Counted from the first letter of the stretch, positions 18,866 through 28,904 are shown. The stretch: 38,530 nucleotides of DNA from Virgibacillus aidingensis (GCF_010994035.1 NZ_WIXN01000029.1:1-38530), one strand, 5' to 3'. Made by a program: numbers and translations. Notes: generated from the letters alone by a model not told the origin.

Positions 18866-20050
18866 CTATTCACGTTCATTTAATGCCTGAACTCCCGGCA
18901 GTACCTTACCTTCCATAAATTCCAGGGAAGCGCCGCCACCCGTTGAGACATGGTCCATGTCTTCTGCATAACCGAATTTTTCAACAGCCGCAGCAGAATC
19001 CCCGCCTCCGATCACTGTATACCCTTCCGTTTCAGAAAGTGCTTCTGCAACTGCCTGTGTGCCTCCTGCAAAAGCATTCATTTCAAATACACCCATAGGG
19101 CCGTTCCAAATGATTAATTTAGACTTTGCCACAATGTCACTGTATGTCTTACGTGTTTCCGGTCCGATATCCAGTCCTTGCCAGCCGGGAGGAATCTCAT
19201 CTGAGGAAACAATTTTTGTATTGGCTGTTTCGGAAAATGCATCCGCTATGACCGTATCTTGCGGCAATATAAATTGTACACCTTTTTCTTCAGCTTTTTC
19301 CATGAATTTTTTCGCCAAATCTATTTTATCCTCTTCCAGTAAAGAATCGCCAATCTCATATCCTTTGGCTTTCAAAAAAGTGTAGGCAAGACCGCCGCCG
19401 GCAATCAAATAATCCACTTTCTCCAGCAGATGATCGATTACGCCGATTTTATCTTTTACTTTTGCTCCGCCAATAATCGCTGTAAAAGGCCGTTCCGGAT
19501 TCTCCAGTGCCTTCCCTAAAACATTAATTTCCTTTTCCATCAGGAAGCCGGCAACAGCAGGCAGCTTTTCGGCAACACCTGCAGTAGAAGCATGCGCACG
19601 GTGTGCAGTGCCAAATGCATCATTTACATAAATATCAGCCATGTCTGCAAACGCCTGTGCCAATTCTCCGTCGTTCTTTTCTTCCCCAGCCTCAAAACGG
19701 ACATTTTCCAAGAGCAGCACCTCTCCATTTTGCAATTCGGATAGTGCTTCATTAACTTCACTTCCAAAAACGGAATCCGTTTTCACTACTTCCTTTTGCA
19801 ATAAGTCACTTAGTCTTTTAGCCACAGGGTCCATTCGTAAATCCTCAACGACTTTTCCTTTTGGCCTGCCAAGATGACTGGCCAGAATAACAATGGCCCC
19901 CTGCTTTATTAAATGGATGATCGTTGGCAATGCGGCTCTAATACGGGTATCATCCGTAATTTCTCCGTCCTTCAGCGGGACATTGAAATCGACCCGGCAA
20001 AAAACCTTCTTTCCACGAACATCAAGATCATTTACAGTTTTTTTGTTCAT
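18866..20050 (-). CDS. pgk: Phosphoglycerate kinase
   Basis: 394 residues. Substrate-level ATP synthesis from 1,3-bisphosphoglycerate. Seen: [11 protein letters not shown] at the N-terminus, [41 protein letters not shown] and the C-terminal nucleotide loop [13 protein letters not shown] followed by [18 protein letters not shown] lies before ATG 20050. It is separated from gapA by 226 bases with a strong hairpin. Confidence 0.99.
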   Translation of the reverse strand: MNKKTVNDLDVRGKKVFCRVDFNVPLKDGEITDDTRIRAALPTIIHLIKQGAIVILASHLGRPKGKVVEDLRMDPVAKRLSDLLQKEVVKTDSVFGSEVNEALSELQNGEVLLLENVRFEAGEEKNDGELAQAFADMADIYVNDAFGTAHRAHASTAGVAEKLPAVAGFLMEKEINVLGKALENPERPFTAIIGGAKVKDKIGVIDHLLEKVDYLIAGGGLAYTFLKAKGYEIGDSLLEEDKIDLAKKFMEKAEEKGVQFILPQDTVIADAFSETANTKIVSSDEIPPGWQGLDIGPETRKTYSDIVAKSKLIIWNGPMGVFEMNAFAGGTQAVAEALSETEGYTVIGGGDSAAAVEKFGYAEDMDHVSTGGGASLEFMEGKVLPGVQALNERE

Positions 20051-20207
20051 ACACTTACCTCCAGCTTGGGACTTCAGACTTGGAACTCGGGAGTTTTTTT
20101 GCTTAATCCGCTGCAGTGATTTCTGCTTAGCTATTTACCCATCCCGTCATAGTGATTTGTCCTCCGGTTCCCTTAAAAGTTTACTTAGCCAGTTCCATTA
20201 TATAGCA

Positions 20208-20237
20208 AACGGAGGAGGAATGCTCTCCTCCTCCGTT
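20208..20237 (-). other. Perfect 12-bp hairpin between gapA and pgk
   Basis: AACGGAGGAGGA (20208-20219) and TCCTCCTCCGTT (20226-20237) form a stem with a 6-base loop. On the plus strand it is followed by ATTTTTT; on the minus (coding) strand there is no T-run but TATAAT follows at 20198-20203. It could stabilise the 3' end of gapA mRNA, attenuate transcription or stop antisense transcription. Confidence 0.7.
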
Positions 20238-20276
20238 ATTTTTTGCGATCAGTTACAGATCTGCTGTCGCTGATTA

Positions 20277-21317
<1,041 letters not shown>

Positions 21318-22343
21318 TTATAGGGACTCTTTTAAAATTTGTTCTGCGGCTGCCTTGTCTGTAATCAGCAAATTACTTTTACCCTTTTTTAAATAGGATG
21401 AAATAGCCTTTGCCTTTGATGTCCCTCCTGCAATCGATATAACGGACTCCACATTGCGAAGGTCTTCCAGCTGCATCCCGATCGTCCTAACTTTGTGCAC
21501 AATATGACCTTTATCGTCAAAATAATAACCAAATGCTTCGCTGACTGCTCCTTGATTTTTCAGTCTGTCTACAATAGATTCCGGCGTTTTTCTTTGCTTG
21601 GCCATTTTTATTGCATCACCAATGCCATGAAGAACAACTGTTGCATTTTTAATGAGGGAAAGGGTTTCATCGATGGAAGCTTCATTAATCATTGATTGGT
21701 AAGCAGACTCACTCAGCGGATCGGGAACATACAATAAGCGATAATCCCCTTTTGCCTTTTTGGCCATTTCCACCGCAATCGTGTTTGCCTGGTTCTCCGC
21801 TCTTCCGCCAACACCGCCCCTTGCAGGAACAAAGACAGGATTTGACCCTACCTTAAGAGGCGTCATCACCTCTGATGCAGCAGCCATGGTGGACCCGCCT
21901 GTTACAGCAATTGTCTTTATATTGCTTTTCAATTTATTTAAATATGTTACACAAGCCTTCCCCATTTCCTGCTTCGCCCACACGGATTCATCACTATTGC
22001 CGGGAACAACGATAACTTGTTCTACATTTAATCTTTCCTGAATTTGTTTTTCTAAAACACTTAAACCCATTATCTCACTAAAAAAGCTGCTAAGCTGTTC
22101 CAGAAGTTCTGTACCTTCTTTGGAAGTGTACATTCCTTTTGTGGTGACGCTGATCAAACCCTGCTTTTGCAAAAATTCAATATCAGCCCGTACATGCCGC
22201 TCTGTTAAATTCGTATTTTCAGCGAGTGCTCTTCGTCCAATTGGTTGAAGCAAATTAACTGCATGCAGCACGGAATATCTTTCTTCCATGACTTCCAGCA
22301 AATCCGGGAGCAGCTTTTGCTGCAAACTAATCAGGTTTCGCAT
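21318..22343 (-). CDS. cggR: Central glycolytic genes repressor CggR
   Basis: 341 residues, matching the roughly 340 of B. subtilis CggR. Winged-helix SorC-type regulator: an N-terminal HTH (GRRALAENTNLTERHVRADI) and a C-terminal sugar-phosphate-binding domain (GGSTMAAASEVM, VPARGGVGGRAENQA). In B. subtilis fructose-1,6-bisphosphate weakens its DNA binding. I start at ATG 22343 (MRNLISLQQKLLPD), seven bases after AAAGGAG; the longer frame to 22367 runs into the operator. It represses its own operon through the site at 22362-22398. Confidence 0.97.
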   Translation of the reverse strand: MRNLISLQQKLLPDLLEVMEERYSVLHAVNLLQPIGRRALAENTNLTERHVRADIEFLQKQGLISVTTKGMYTSKEGTELLEQLSSFFSEIMGLSVLEKQIQERLNVEQVIVVPGNSDESVWAKQEMGKACVTYLNKLKSNIKTIAVTGGSTMAAASEVMTPLKVGSNPVFVPARGGVGGRAENQANTIAVEMAKKAKGDYRLLYVPDPLSESAYQSMINEASIDETLSLIKNATVVLHGIGDAIKMAKQRKTPESIVDRLKNQGAVSEAFGYYFDDKGHIVHKVRTIGMQLEDLRNVESVISIAGGTSKAKAISSYLKKGKSNLLITDKAAAEQILKESL

Positions 22344-22361
22344 ATATCGACTCCTTTTGTT

Positions 22362-22398
22362 GGTCATTAAATGTCCCTGCTGGTCATATTATGTCCCG
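22362..22398 (-). promoter_or_regulatory. CggR operator
   Basis: On the minus strand two direct repeats, CGGGACATAATATGACC and AGGGACATTTAATGACC, are separated by three bases. This matches the known tandem architecture of the B. subtilis CggR operator (GGGAC-N6-TG(A/T)C twice). It lies downstream of the promoter at 22431-22459, so bound CggR would block elongation. Confidence 0.85.
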
Positions 22399-22430
22399 AA
22401 TAATACAAAAAAATATCAACTTCTTTTCCT

Positions 22431-22459
22431 ATTATAACGAATTATAAAGGAAGAAACAA
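22431..22459 (-). promoter_or_regulatory. Sigma-A promoter of the cggR-glycolytic operon
   Basis: On the minus strand TTGTTT (22454-22459), a 17-base spacer and TATAAT (22431-22436). The start site should fall near 22424, upstream of the CggR operator. Confidence 0.75.
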
Positions 22460-22499
22460 ACTTTTCGCAGTTAATTGGAGCTGGAAATACCCATCCAGC

Positions 22500-22754
22500 T
22501 CACGACTGTTTTTCAATATGATCTTGCAGCAGCTGTTCCAATGCGTCTATGTTTATTTCTTCACAATTCAATGTACTATCGTTTATTTGTACATAAGGGA
22601 TAAGCAGATGATACTTTTCCAGCCATTCATCATTCGTATATATATCCCGTTCTTCCAATTCAAATGGATATTCCCGCTGAAACATTAGCAGCAATGCTTT
22701 TGCATCATCACACAGCGAGCAAACTTCTTTTGTATAAAATATTACCTTCTGCAC
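22500..22754 (-). CDS. Glutaredoxin-like (DUF836-type) thiol-disulfide protein
   Basis: 84 residues with a thioredoxin fold: FYTKEVCSLCDDAKALL at the N-terminus carries a C-x-x-C pair, followed by YPFELEERDIYTND and PYVQIND with the cis-Pro. Cytoplasmic. The partner is unknown. GTG start at 22754 (weak ribosome site). It is a single gene ahead of the glycolytic operon, on the same strand but upstream of the operon promoter. Confidence 0.8.
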   Translation of the reverse strand: MQKVIFYTKEVCSLCDDAKALLLMFQREYPFELEERDIYTNDEWLEKYHLLIPYVQINDSTLNCEEINIDALEQLLQDHIEKQS

Positions 22755-22989
22755 TATATATCACATCCACTCTGTTTGTAAGCCTGACTTGGTTATGGAC
22801 TAGTAAAATCCTCCTGATCGTATGGTTGAATGCTGCAAAGTTCTTCCTGTACCCATTTTGCCATAGTCCCGGTATACTGTCATCTTTGAAATTATGTCAA
22901 ATTTTCGTCCAACATATAATTTGTTTTCTTTTTTTGCTTTGAATTCTATAATAAGGGTAGTCACGCGGAGTAAAGGAGTGCAAAAACAA

Positions 22990-23379
22990 TTGATTGAAGT
23001 ATACACAGATGGCGCTTCACGCGGAAATCCCGGCTTAAGCGGCGCGGGAATATATATAAAAAAAGGAAATCAGCAATATGAGTATACTTTCCCTTTAGGT
23101 GAGATTTCTAATCATGAAGCTGAATTCCTCGCTGTCATTAAAGCATTGGAAATATGCAAAGAATCCTTTCCCGACCAGATTTTATCAGTGCGATCAGACT
23201 CCAGAACCGTCATTGATATCATAGAAAAAAACTTTACTAAAAATGGTCAGTTTCTTCCCTTCCTGGAAACCATTCAGGAGTATATAGAAATTTTTCCTTA
23301 TGCTTTTTTTAAATGGATTCCGGAAAAGCAAAATAAACACGCAGATATGCTGGCAAAAAAAGCCATTAAAATGAATTAA
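22990..23379 (+). CDS. RNase H-like protein (YpeP type)
   Basis: 129 residues. The RNase HI fold with the acidic active-site residues in place: EVYTDGASRGNPG (Asp), SNHEAEFLAV (Glu), SVRSDSRTV (Asp) and KQNKHADMLAKKA (Asp). The start is probably TTG 22990 (MIEVYTDGA), about eleven bases after AAAGGAG; an ATG at 22894 lies far upstream and has no ribosome site. It could act on RNA-DNA hybrids, but family members in Bacillus are often weak or inactive as RNases. It converges with the FAH-family gene, with a shared hairpin at 23381-23409. Confidence 0.85.
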   Translation: MIEVYTDGASRGNPGLSGAGIYIKKGNQQYEYTFPLGEISNHEAEFLAVIKALEICKESFPDQILSVRSDSRTVIDIIEKNFTKNGQFLPFLETIQEYIEIFPYAFFKWIPEKQNKHADMLAKKAIKMN

Positions 23380-23415
23380 AGAGAAACTCACCACACTGAT
23401 GAGCTTCTCCGTGAT

Positions 23416-24348
23416 CTATTTCTCTATTACCTTATTTTCCATTATTCCTATTTTTTCAATCTCCAACGTTACAGTATCGCCATCCTTCAGAAATTGCGGA
23501 GGGCTCATCCCCGCGCCAACGCCATCCGGTGTCCCCGATAAAATAATATCCCCCGGATTTAGTGTAATCAATTTGGAAATGAAAGAAATCAAGTACGGAA
23601 TATTAAAAATCAGTTTGCTTGTATTGGATGATTGCCGTTCCTCTCCATTTACGAGGGAGCGTATGGATAAATTGGAGGGATCCCCAATTTCATCAGGTGT
23701 TACAATCCATGGTCCGATCGGCGTACTGTTATCCAATGTTTTCCCCTGCAGGAATTGGGAGGTTCTCTTTTGCAGATCCCGTGCGGAAGTGTCATTGGCC
23801 AAAGTGTAACCGGCAACATGGTTTAATGCTTTCGCCTCGCTTACATTAGAAGCTTCCTTTCCAATAACTACCGCCAACTCCACCTCATAGTCCAGCTTTT
23901 CCGTTACATTTGGCTTTTCAATATTGTCTTCCGGCCCGATAATGGAATTAGTGAATTTCGCAAAAAGCATCGGATAATCCGGCACCTCTCCTCCCATCTC
24001 CATTGCATGATCCAAATAGTTTTTACCAATACAAATTATTTTCGATGGTGATGGGTTTGGTGCAGACAATGTGACCGTCTCACGGTTAAAGCTTATATTA
24101 TCCAGTTCCTCATTTTCAATGGCATCCATTGCTTTCCTGGCCTTGGTAACAGCATCAAATCCAATGGATAAAAAGGTAGCAGGGTCAGACGGCAATACAT
24201 ATTGAACATGGTCCGCCAAATCCTGCTTCCTTTCCATTTCAAGATATTTGCGATACGCTTCCTGTATATCGATCACATTCTCATTGACCACAATGCCAAT
24301 TCTTAATGGACCAGGCTTCCCTTTTAATTTATAGCTTACCAGTTTCAA
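23416..24348 (-). CDS. Fumarylacetoacetate hydrolase-family protein
   Basis: About 310 residues: an N-terminal extension of about 90 residues, then the FAH catalytic domain. Seen: CIGKNYLDHAMEMG with metal-binding residues, KLDYEVELAVVIGKEA, YTLANDTSARDLQ, KTLDNSTPIGPWIVT and GDIILSGTPDGVGAGM. The family includes oxaloacetate decarboxylases, acylpyruvases and hydratases of aromatic degradation; the neighbours do not identify the substrate. TTG 24348 (MKLVSYKLKGKPG) has AAGAGG eight bases before it; a GTG at 24357 overlaps that site. Confidence 0.88.
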   Translation of the reverse strand: MKLVSYKLKGKPGPLRIGIVVNENVIDIQEAYRKYLEMERKQDLADHVQYVLPSDPATFLSIGFDAVTKARKAMDAIENEELDNISFNRETVTLSAPNPSPSKIICIGKNYLDHAMEMGGEVPDYPMLFAKFTNSIIGPEDNIEKPNVTEKLDYEVELAVVIGKEASNVSEAKALNHVAGYTLANDTSARDLQKRTSQFLQGKTLDNSTPIGPWIVTPDEIGDPSNLSIRSLVNGEERQSSNTSKLIFNIPYLISFISKLITLNPGDIILSGTPDGVGAGMSPPQFLKDGDTVTLEIEKIGIMENKVIEK

Positions 24349-24434
24349 ATCCAGCACCTCTTTTACAATATTTTATGTATCTGTTTAAAATTTTAGCAAA
24401 TTCTGCTGAATAAAGACACTTCTTAACATTAATT

Positions 24435-24460
24435 GTTTATGCCCCGAAGCAAAAGGGTAA
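24435..24460 (+). promoter_or_regulatory. Sigma-B-type promoter
   Basis: GTTTAT (24435-24440), 14 bases, then GGGTAA (24455-24460). This matches the B. subtilis sigma-B consensus (GTTTaa-N12-15-GGGtat) and lies 38 bases before the start of a known sigma-B-type stress gene. Confidence 0.85.
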
Positions 24461-24498
24461 ATTTTTTAAAGGCCATTCACGCAAGGAGGAATAATAAG

Positions 24499-24831
24499 AT
24501 GGGCAAAGAAATTGTAGGTGTCTATGATTCATTGGATGATACCATTCAAAAAATAGAGAATTTGGAAACAAAAGGCCATCATCAGGATGTGGCGGTTATT
24601 ACCAATAACCGGAAAAGAGATGAACTTGATGAAGAATTAAATGTTAAAGTAAGATCAGGCATACCTGAAAAAGACACAGACTCATTCAAGGAGAAGATTG
24701 TTGACTTTTTCACCGATGCCACAGTAGATCCTTATATTCATCTGGTTGAATTTGGCATACCGGAGGATCAGGCAAAATTGCACCAGGGGGATTTAAAATC
24801 CGGAAAAATAATTGTCACCATAGAGAAATGA
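24499..24831 (+). CDS. General stress protein of the YflT/17M family
   Basis: 110 residues, MGKEIVGVYDSLDDTIQKIE at the start, a YflT-type heat-induced stress domain with a ferredoxin-like fold. ATG 24499 is eight bases after AAGGAGGA; a longer frame to 24433 has no ribosome site and runs through the promoter. In B. subtilis relatives are sigma-B-dependent, which fits the promoter just upstream. The biochemical role of the family is not known. Confidence 0.88.
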   Translation: MGKEIVGVYDSLDDTIQKIENLETKGHHQDVAVITNNRKRDELDEELNVKVRSGIPEKDTDSFKEKIVDFFTDATVDPYIHLVEFGIPEDQAKLHQGDLKSGKIIVTIEK

Positions 24832-24890
24832 TTTTTCATCCCCGTCAGCCTCATACAGACTTGCTGAACATTTTGCTTTCTTAAGTGGTA

Positions 24891-24934
24891 AAAAGCATCA
24901 ACCGCTTCCTGTATGAAGTTCAGTTGATGCTTTT
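24891..24934. terminator. Bidirectional terminator
   Basis: AAAAGCATCAAC (24891-24902) pairs perfectly with GTTGATGCTTTT (24923-24934). It can serve both the stress gene (+) and the end of the oligopeptide permease operon (-). Confidence 0.85.
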
Positions 24935-24979
24935 ATTTATTTTATATACTGTGTTATGAACTGTTACGTTGTGTTAAAA

Positions 24980-25915
24980 TCAGTTTTTCATTTTCGGATC
25001 AAGCGCATCCCTCAGACCATCACCGATTAAATTAAAACCAAGCACAACCAGCATAATGGAAAGACCTGGCATAATCAGCGTCCATGGCGCCAGCTGGATA
25101 AATTCACGTGAACTCGCAAGCATTTGCCCCCATTCAGGTGTTGGCGGCTGCGCACCCAGCCCAAGGAAACCTAATGCCGCAGCTTCAAGTATTGCAGTAC
25201 CAAATCCAAGTGTGGATTGTACAATAATTGGCGCAATACTATTCGGCAAAATATGATGGAGAATAATTCTGCCATTTTTCATTCCCTGCGCCCTTGCAGC
25301 CATAATATACTCTTCTTCCCGCAAGCTGATAACCTTAGACCGGACAAGCCTTCCGAATATAGGTATATTAATGATGGCAATCGCAATGAGTGCATTTTGC
25401 AATGAGGCACCAAGAATGGCAACAATGGCAATCGCCAATAAAATACTTGGAAAAGCAAGTAATATATCAAATATCCTGGAGATGATCATATCCACCCATC
25501 GTCCAAAATATCCGGCTATAATACCAAGCAGGGTTCCAAAAACCAATGCTCCGGTTACAGCAAAAAATCCAACCTGAAGTGAAACTCTCGCCCCGTATGC
25601 GACTCTTGTGAATATATCCCTGCCCAAGTCATCTGTTCCCATCCAATGCTCACTGGATGGAGGCTGCAGGCGGTTCACCAAATCTTGTTCTTCATACGTA
25701 TAGGACGTCAGAAGTGGTGCAACTATACCAAGAATGATGAAAAAAAGTATAATGATAAGCCCTACCAAGGCAAACCGGTTTTTTCTCAGCTGTTTTAATG
25801 AATCCTTCCATGGTGAAATCGCTTCTATTTCTTCCGTGTCAATCTGAGAATCTGCCTTTGCGGGGTTAGCAATTTGCTGCTCTGCTTCTACTGGTTTTTT
25901 TTCATCTAATTTCAT
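24980..25915 (-). CDS. appC: Oligopeptide ABC transporter permease (AppC-like)
   Basis: 311 residues. A long hydrophilic N-terminus leads into a DppC/OppC permease: MGTDDLGRDIFTRVAYGAR and the EAA loop (AARAQGMKNGRIILHHILPN) that contacts the ATPases, with six membrane helices. ATG 25915 is preceded by AGGGGGGGAG; a GTG one codon earlier is also possible. It pairs with the AppB-like permease 14 bases upstream. The gene order D-F-A-B-C matches the B. subtilis app operon, hence the symbol; dipeptide or another peptide-like substrate cannot be excluded. Confidence 0.9.
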   Translation of the reverse strand: MKLDEKKPVEAEQQIANPAKADSQIDTEEIEAISPWKDSLKQLRKNRFALVGLIIILFFIILGIVAPLLTSYTYEEQDLVNRLQPPSSEHWMGTDDLGRDIFTRVAYGARVSLQVGFFAVTGALVFGTLLGIIAGYFGRWVDMIISRIFDILLAFPSILLAIAIVAILGASLQNALIAIAIINIPIFGRLVRSKVISLREEEYIMAARAQGMKNGRIILHHILPNSIAPIIVQSTLGFGTAILEAAALGFLGLGAQPPTPEWGQMLASSREFIQLAPWTLIMPGLSIMLVVLGFNLIGDGLRDALDPKMKN

Positions 25916-25929
25916 CACTGCTCCCCCCC

Positions 25930-26931
25930 TTAATAGTTAATCCTTGGATCAATGATTTTATATAAAACGTCAACAACCAGATTAATCAAAACGAAAATGA
26001 ATGCAATAACTAAAATACCGGATTGTATAACCGGATAATCCCGGTAGTTTATTGCCTCAAAAACATATCTTCCGATGCCTGGCCAACTGAAAATGGTCTC
26101 TGTTAAAATTGCTCCGCCCAAAAGTACCCCTGTCTGCAGTCCAATAACTGTTAAAACAGGAATAGTGGCATTTTTTAATGCATGCTTATAAATGACCAGA
26201 AATTGGCCGGAACCCTTGGCACGTACAGTGCGGATGTAATCGGATTTCATAACTTCCAGCATACTGGACCGTGTCATTCTTGCAATAATGGCCATTGGAA
26301 TGGTTCCCAGTGCAATACTTGGAAGTACAAGATGTTTTAAAACAGTCACCGTTCTGGCAAAATCTAAATGAATTAATGAATCCAGAACATAAAAATAAGT
26401 AATCGGCGCTATTGGATCTCTGCTGTCTTCCCGCCCATACGCCGGAAACCAGCCAAGCTCCTGGGCAAATATCCACTGTTCCATCAACGCAAGCCAGAAG
26501 ACCGGCATGGATACACCGATTAAAGCAAATAGCATGGCCAAAAAATCAAACCATGAATTTTGCTTCCAAGCACTGATAATACCTGCATTCACCCCAATGA
26601 ATATGGCAAATATCATTGCAAAAAAGGTTAATTCAAAGGTAGCAGCTATGTAGGGCCAGATTTCCGTTGAAATGTCCGCTTTGGACCTTAGTGAAGTCCC
26701 TAAATCCCCCTGCAGGAGGTCTTTTACATATAATCCATATTGAACGACATAAGGCTCATTTAATCCCATGCTTTCTTCCAGATCTTCAATTGCCGTTTGG
26801 GTAGCGGTCTCCCCCAATATTACCTGAGCCGGGTTTCCGGGTATTAAATGTACAATGGAAAAGGTGATTAATGTCATTCCGACCAACACGGGAATGAGCA
26901 TTAATAAACGCCGAATAATATAGGAAAACAT
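25930..26931 (-). CDS. appB: Oligopeptide ABC transporter permease (AppB-like)
   Basis: About 333 residues, an OppB/DppB permease. Seen: FSYIIRRLLMLIPVLVGMT at the N-terminus, the IPGNPAQVILG segment, the EAA loop with RTVRAKGSGQFLVIYKHALKN (cytoplasmic, docks on the ATPases) and a C-terminal FSWPGIGRYVFEAI. Two adjacent ATG codons (26934 and 26931) follow GGGGTGAA; the second has the better spacing. A gap of about 260 bases with a nested inverted repeat separates it from the binding protein gene. Confidence 0.93.
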   Translation of the reverse strand: MFSYIIRRLLMLIPVLVGMTLITFSIVHLIPGNPAQVILGETATQTAIEDLEESMGLNEPYVVQYGLYVKDLLQGDLGTSLRSKADISTEIWPYIAATFELTFFAMIFAIFIGVNAGIISAWKQNSWFDFLAMLFALIGVSMPVFWLALMEQWIFAQELGWFPAYGREDSRDPIAPITYFYVLDSLIHLDFARTVTVLKHLVLPSIALGTIPMAIIARMTRSSMLEVMKSDYIRTVRAKGSGQFLVIYKHALKNATIPVLTVIGLQTGVLLGGAILTETIFSWPGIGRYVFEAINYRDYPVIQSGILVIAFIFVLINLVVDVLYKIIDPRINY

Positions 26932-27062
26932 CATTTCACCCCAGTTCTATGTGTTATGTATATACAGTAAATACAATTTTTTATTTCATTAATAAGAATA
27001 AATGAAAGGCAATATCTGTTTCAATATTCATTTAATTCAGCAGCAGAATCTGCAGTGAAGGA

Positions 27063-27180
27063 AAGGAGACTCCACCTTGAAGTTCTGTCTCCCTCGCTCC
27101 CTAATAACCAGAGATACAAATGATTGGATACCAGCTGATTTTAGCGAGGGGACAAATCCTTATGCCGGGAGAGTCTCCTT
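27063..27180 (-). repeat. Nested inverted repeat between appA and appB
   Basis: Outer arms AAGGAGACTC (27063-27072) and GAGTCTCCTT (27171-27180) enclose inner arms CCCTCGCT (27091-27098) and AGCGAGGG (27143-27150); the inner stem extends by GTC/GAC past a bulged T. As minus-strand RNA it folds into a two-tier stem of about 118 nt directly after appA. It has no T-run, so it is not a simple terminator; a stabiliser of the appA 3' end or a regulatory RNA element is more likely. Confidence 0.65.
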
Positions 27181-27194
27181 CATTTCTCTAATTC

Positions 27195-28904
27195 TTATTC
27201 ATTTGCAAGTTCTACTTCAGCTAAAGATTCACTTGTAGATGGATGCGGCACATAGTTTTGTACAGCACTTGTAGTTGCCAGTACAGGTCTGGAGTGTACC
27301 AATGGTACCATTGGCGCATCATCCGCTATGAGTTCCTGTGCCTGCTGATAGAAGGAAGCCCGCTCATCCTGATCCACGGATAATTTGGCCTGGTTCAGCA
27401 ATTCATCCACTTCGTCATTTGCATAAAACTCACGGTTGCTGCTTCCTACATTATCCCCATGCAGCAGACTGCTAAGGAAGTAATCGGGATCACCATTTGT
27501 ACCTGACCATCCAAGCATATACATTTGATGTTCCCCATTCATTGTTTTCTCAAGATACGGAGCCCATTCTTCCCTGACAATATTGGCAGTAATTCCAATC
27601 TCAGCCAGGTTATTTTGGATAATCTGTGCAACAGTTTCCGGGTCCGGCATATATGGTCTTGCTACAGGCATCGTCCATAAATCAATTTCCAGTCCATCTT
27701 CATAACCTGCTTCTGCCAGTAATTCTTTTGCTTTTTCAGGATCGTACTCAAAGCTTTCGACTTCGTCATTGTATCCCATATAACTAGGCGGCAATGGAAC
27801 ATTGGCAGGTGTTGCATAGCCTGCATATAATGCATCCGCAATTGCTTGTTTATCAATGGCATGGCTTACAGCATATCTTAATTCTTTATTATCAAAAGGT
27901 TCTTTCTGCACATTAAAACCTACATAACCGATATTATTCTCTGCACGCTCATGCAATTCCAAACCTTCTTCTGATTCCACACCGGCCGCATCATCAGGAT
28001 TTAATCCATCCATGATGTCAATCTCTCCGGAACGAAGGGCGATCAGGCGGGCGGCATTATCCGGAATTACTTCAAATACAACCCGGTCCAGTTTAGGCAG
28101 CCCATCTATGCGGTAGTCTTCAAATTTTTCCAGCACAATGGAGTCATCTTTACTCCAGCTGACAAATTTAAATGGTCCGGTTCCCACCGGATTTTCGTTA
28201 ATTGCCGGTCCATGCTCCTCCAATGCCGCAGGAGAAGTAATAGGAAAATACGTCATCGCCATATTTTGCAGGAAGAAACCTAATGGCTGACTTAGTTTAA
28301 ATTCTACTGTATAATCATCCACCACATTTATTTCTTCAACAACATGGTTGTCGTCTCCCTTAAAGCCTCCAAACATGGTACCGTACATGGAGTACACATA
28401 TCCATCGTCTGTAAAGGCAAATTCATGCTCAGGATCAGCCCAGCGCTCAAAGTTAATTTTTACAGCTTCAGCATTGAAATCAGTTCCATCATGGAATGTG
28501 ACTCCTTCTTCCAGATAGAAAGTATAGCTTAATCCATCATCTGCTACTTCCCAGTCGTGTGCGAGTGAAGGAAGAATTTCAAAGGAATCTTTGTCAAACT
28601 CCAGCAGACTTTCATACACTTGCCTTGTGATGCGGGAAGATTCCCCGTCCGTCGTGCTTGCCGGATCAAGACTCTCTGAATCACCGCCGCGGGCAAAAAT
28701 TAATACTTGTTCTCCATCAGCAGCCTCTGCTGATGCGTCTTCTGCATCTCCTGCATCATCATCTGCTCCTGTATCTTCCTCGGTACCAGGATCTTCACCA
28801 TCTTCTGGTGCATCCCCATTTTGTCCCCCATCACCTGTACATGCTGCTAACACCAATACGAAAGCAAGCATCAAGGCAACTAGAAGCGAATATTTCAGCT
28901 TCAT
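27195..28904 (-). CDS. appA: Oligopeptide-binding lipoprotein (AppA/DppE-like)
   Basis: 569 residues, SBP family 5. A lipoprotein signal ends at LAAC, so it is anchored to the outer face of the membrane. A long, extremely acidic linker (EDGEDPGTEEDTGADDDAGD and beyond) follows, as often seen in halophiles. The binding domain starts around QVLIFARGGDSESLDP and carries ITRQVYESLLEFD, YTFYLEEGVTFHDGT and ENPVGTGPFKFVSW. I start at ATG 28904 (MKLKYSLLVAL), just after GAGGGGG; an ATG 14 codons earlier lacks a ribosome site. It supplies peptides to the AppBC permease powered by AppDF. Confidence 0.93.
   Translation of the reverse strand: MKLKYSLLVALMLAFVLVLAACTGDGGQNGDAPEDGEDPGTEEDTGADDDAGDAEDASAEAADGEQVLIFARGGDSESLDPASTTDGESSRITRQVYESLLEFDKDSFEILPSLAHDWEVADDGLSYTFYLEEGVTFHDGTDFNAEAVKINFERWADPEHEFAFTDDGYVYSMYGTMFGGFKGDDNHVVEEINVVDDYTVEFKLSQPLGFFLQNMAMTYFPITSPAALEEHGPAINENPVGTGPFKFVSWSKDDSIVLEKFEDYRIDGLPKLDRVVFEVIPDNAARLIALRSGEIDIMDGLNPDDAAGVESEEGLELHERAENNIGYVGFNVQKEPFDNKELRYAVSHAIDKQAIADALYAGYATPANVPLPPSYMGYNDEVESFEYDPEKAKELLAEAGYEDGLEIDLWTMPVARPYMPDPETVAQIIQNNLAEIGITANIVREEWAPYLEKTMNGEHQMYMLGWSGTNGDPDYFLSSLLHGDNVGSSNREFYANDEVDELLNQAKLSVDQDERASFYQQAQELIADDAPMVPLVHSRPVLATTSAVQNYVPHPSTSESLAEVELANE

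Noticed and set aside
20127-20150. Seven-codon frame before pgk as a real gene
   Set aside because: It has a GGAGG ten bases upstream, but it is too short to support as a CDS. Kept only as a possible leader peptide in the gapA-pgk finding.
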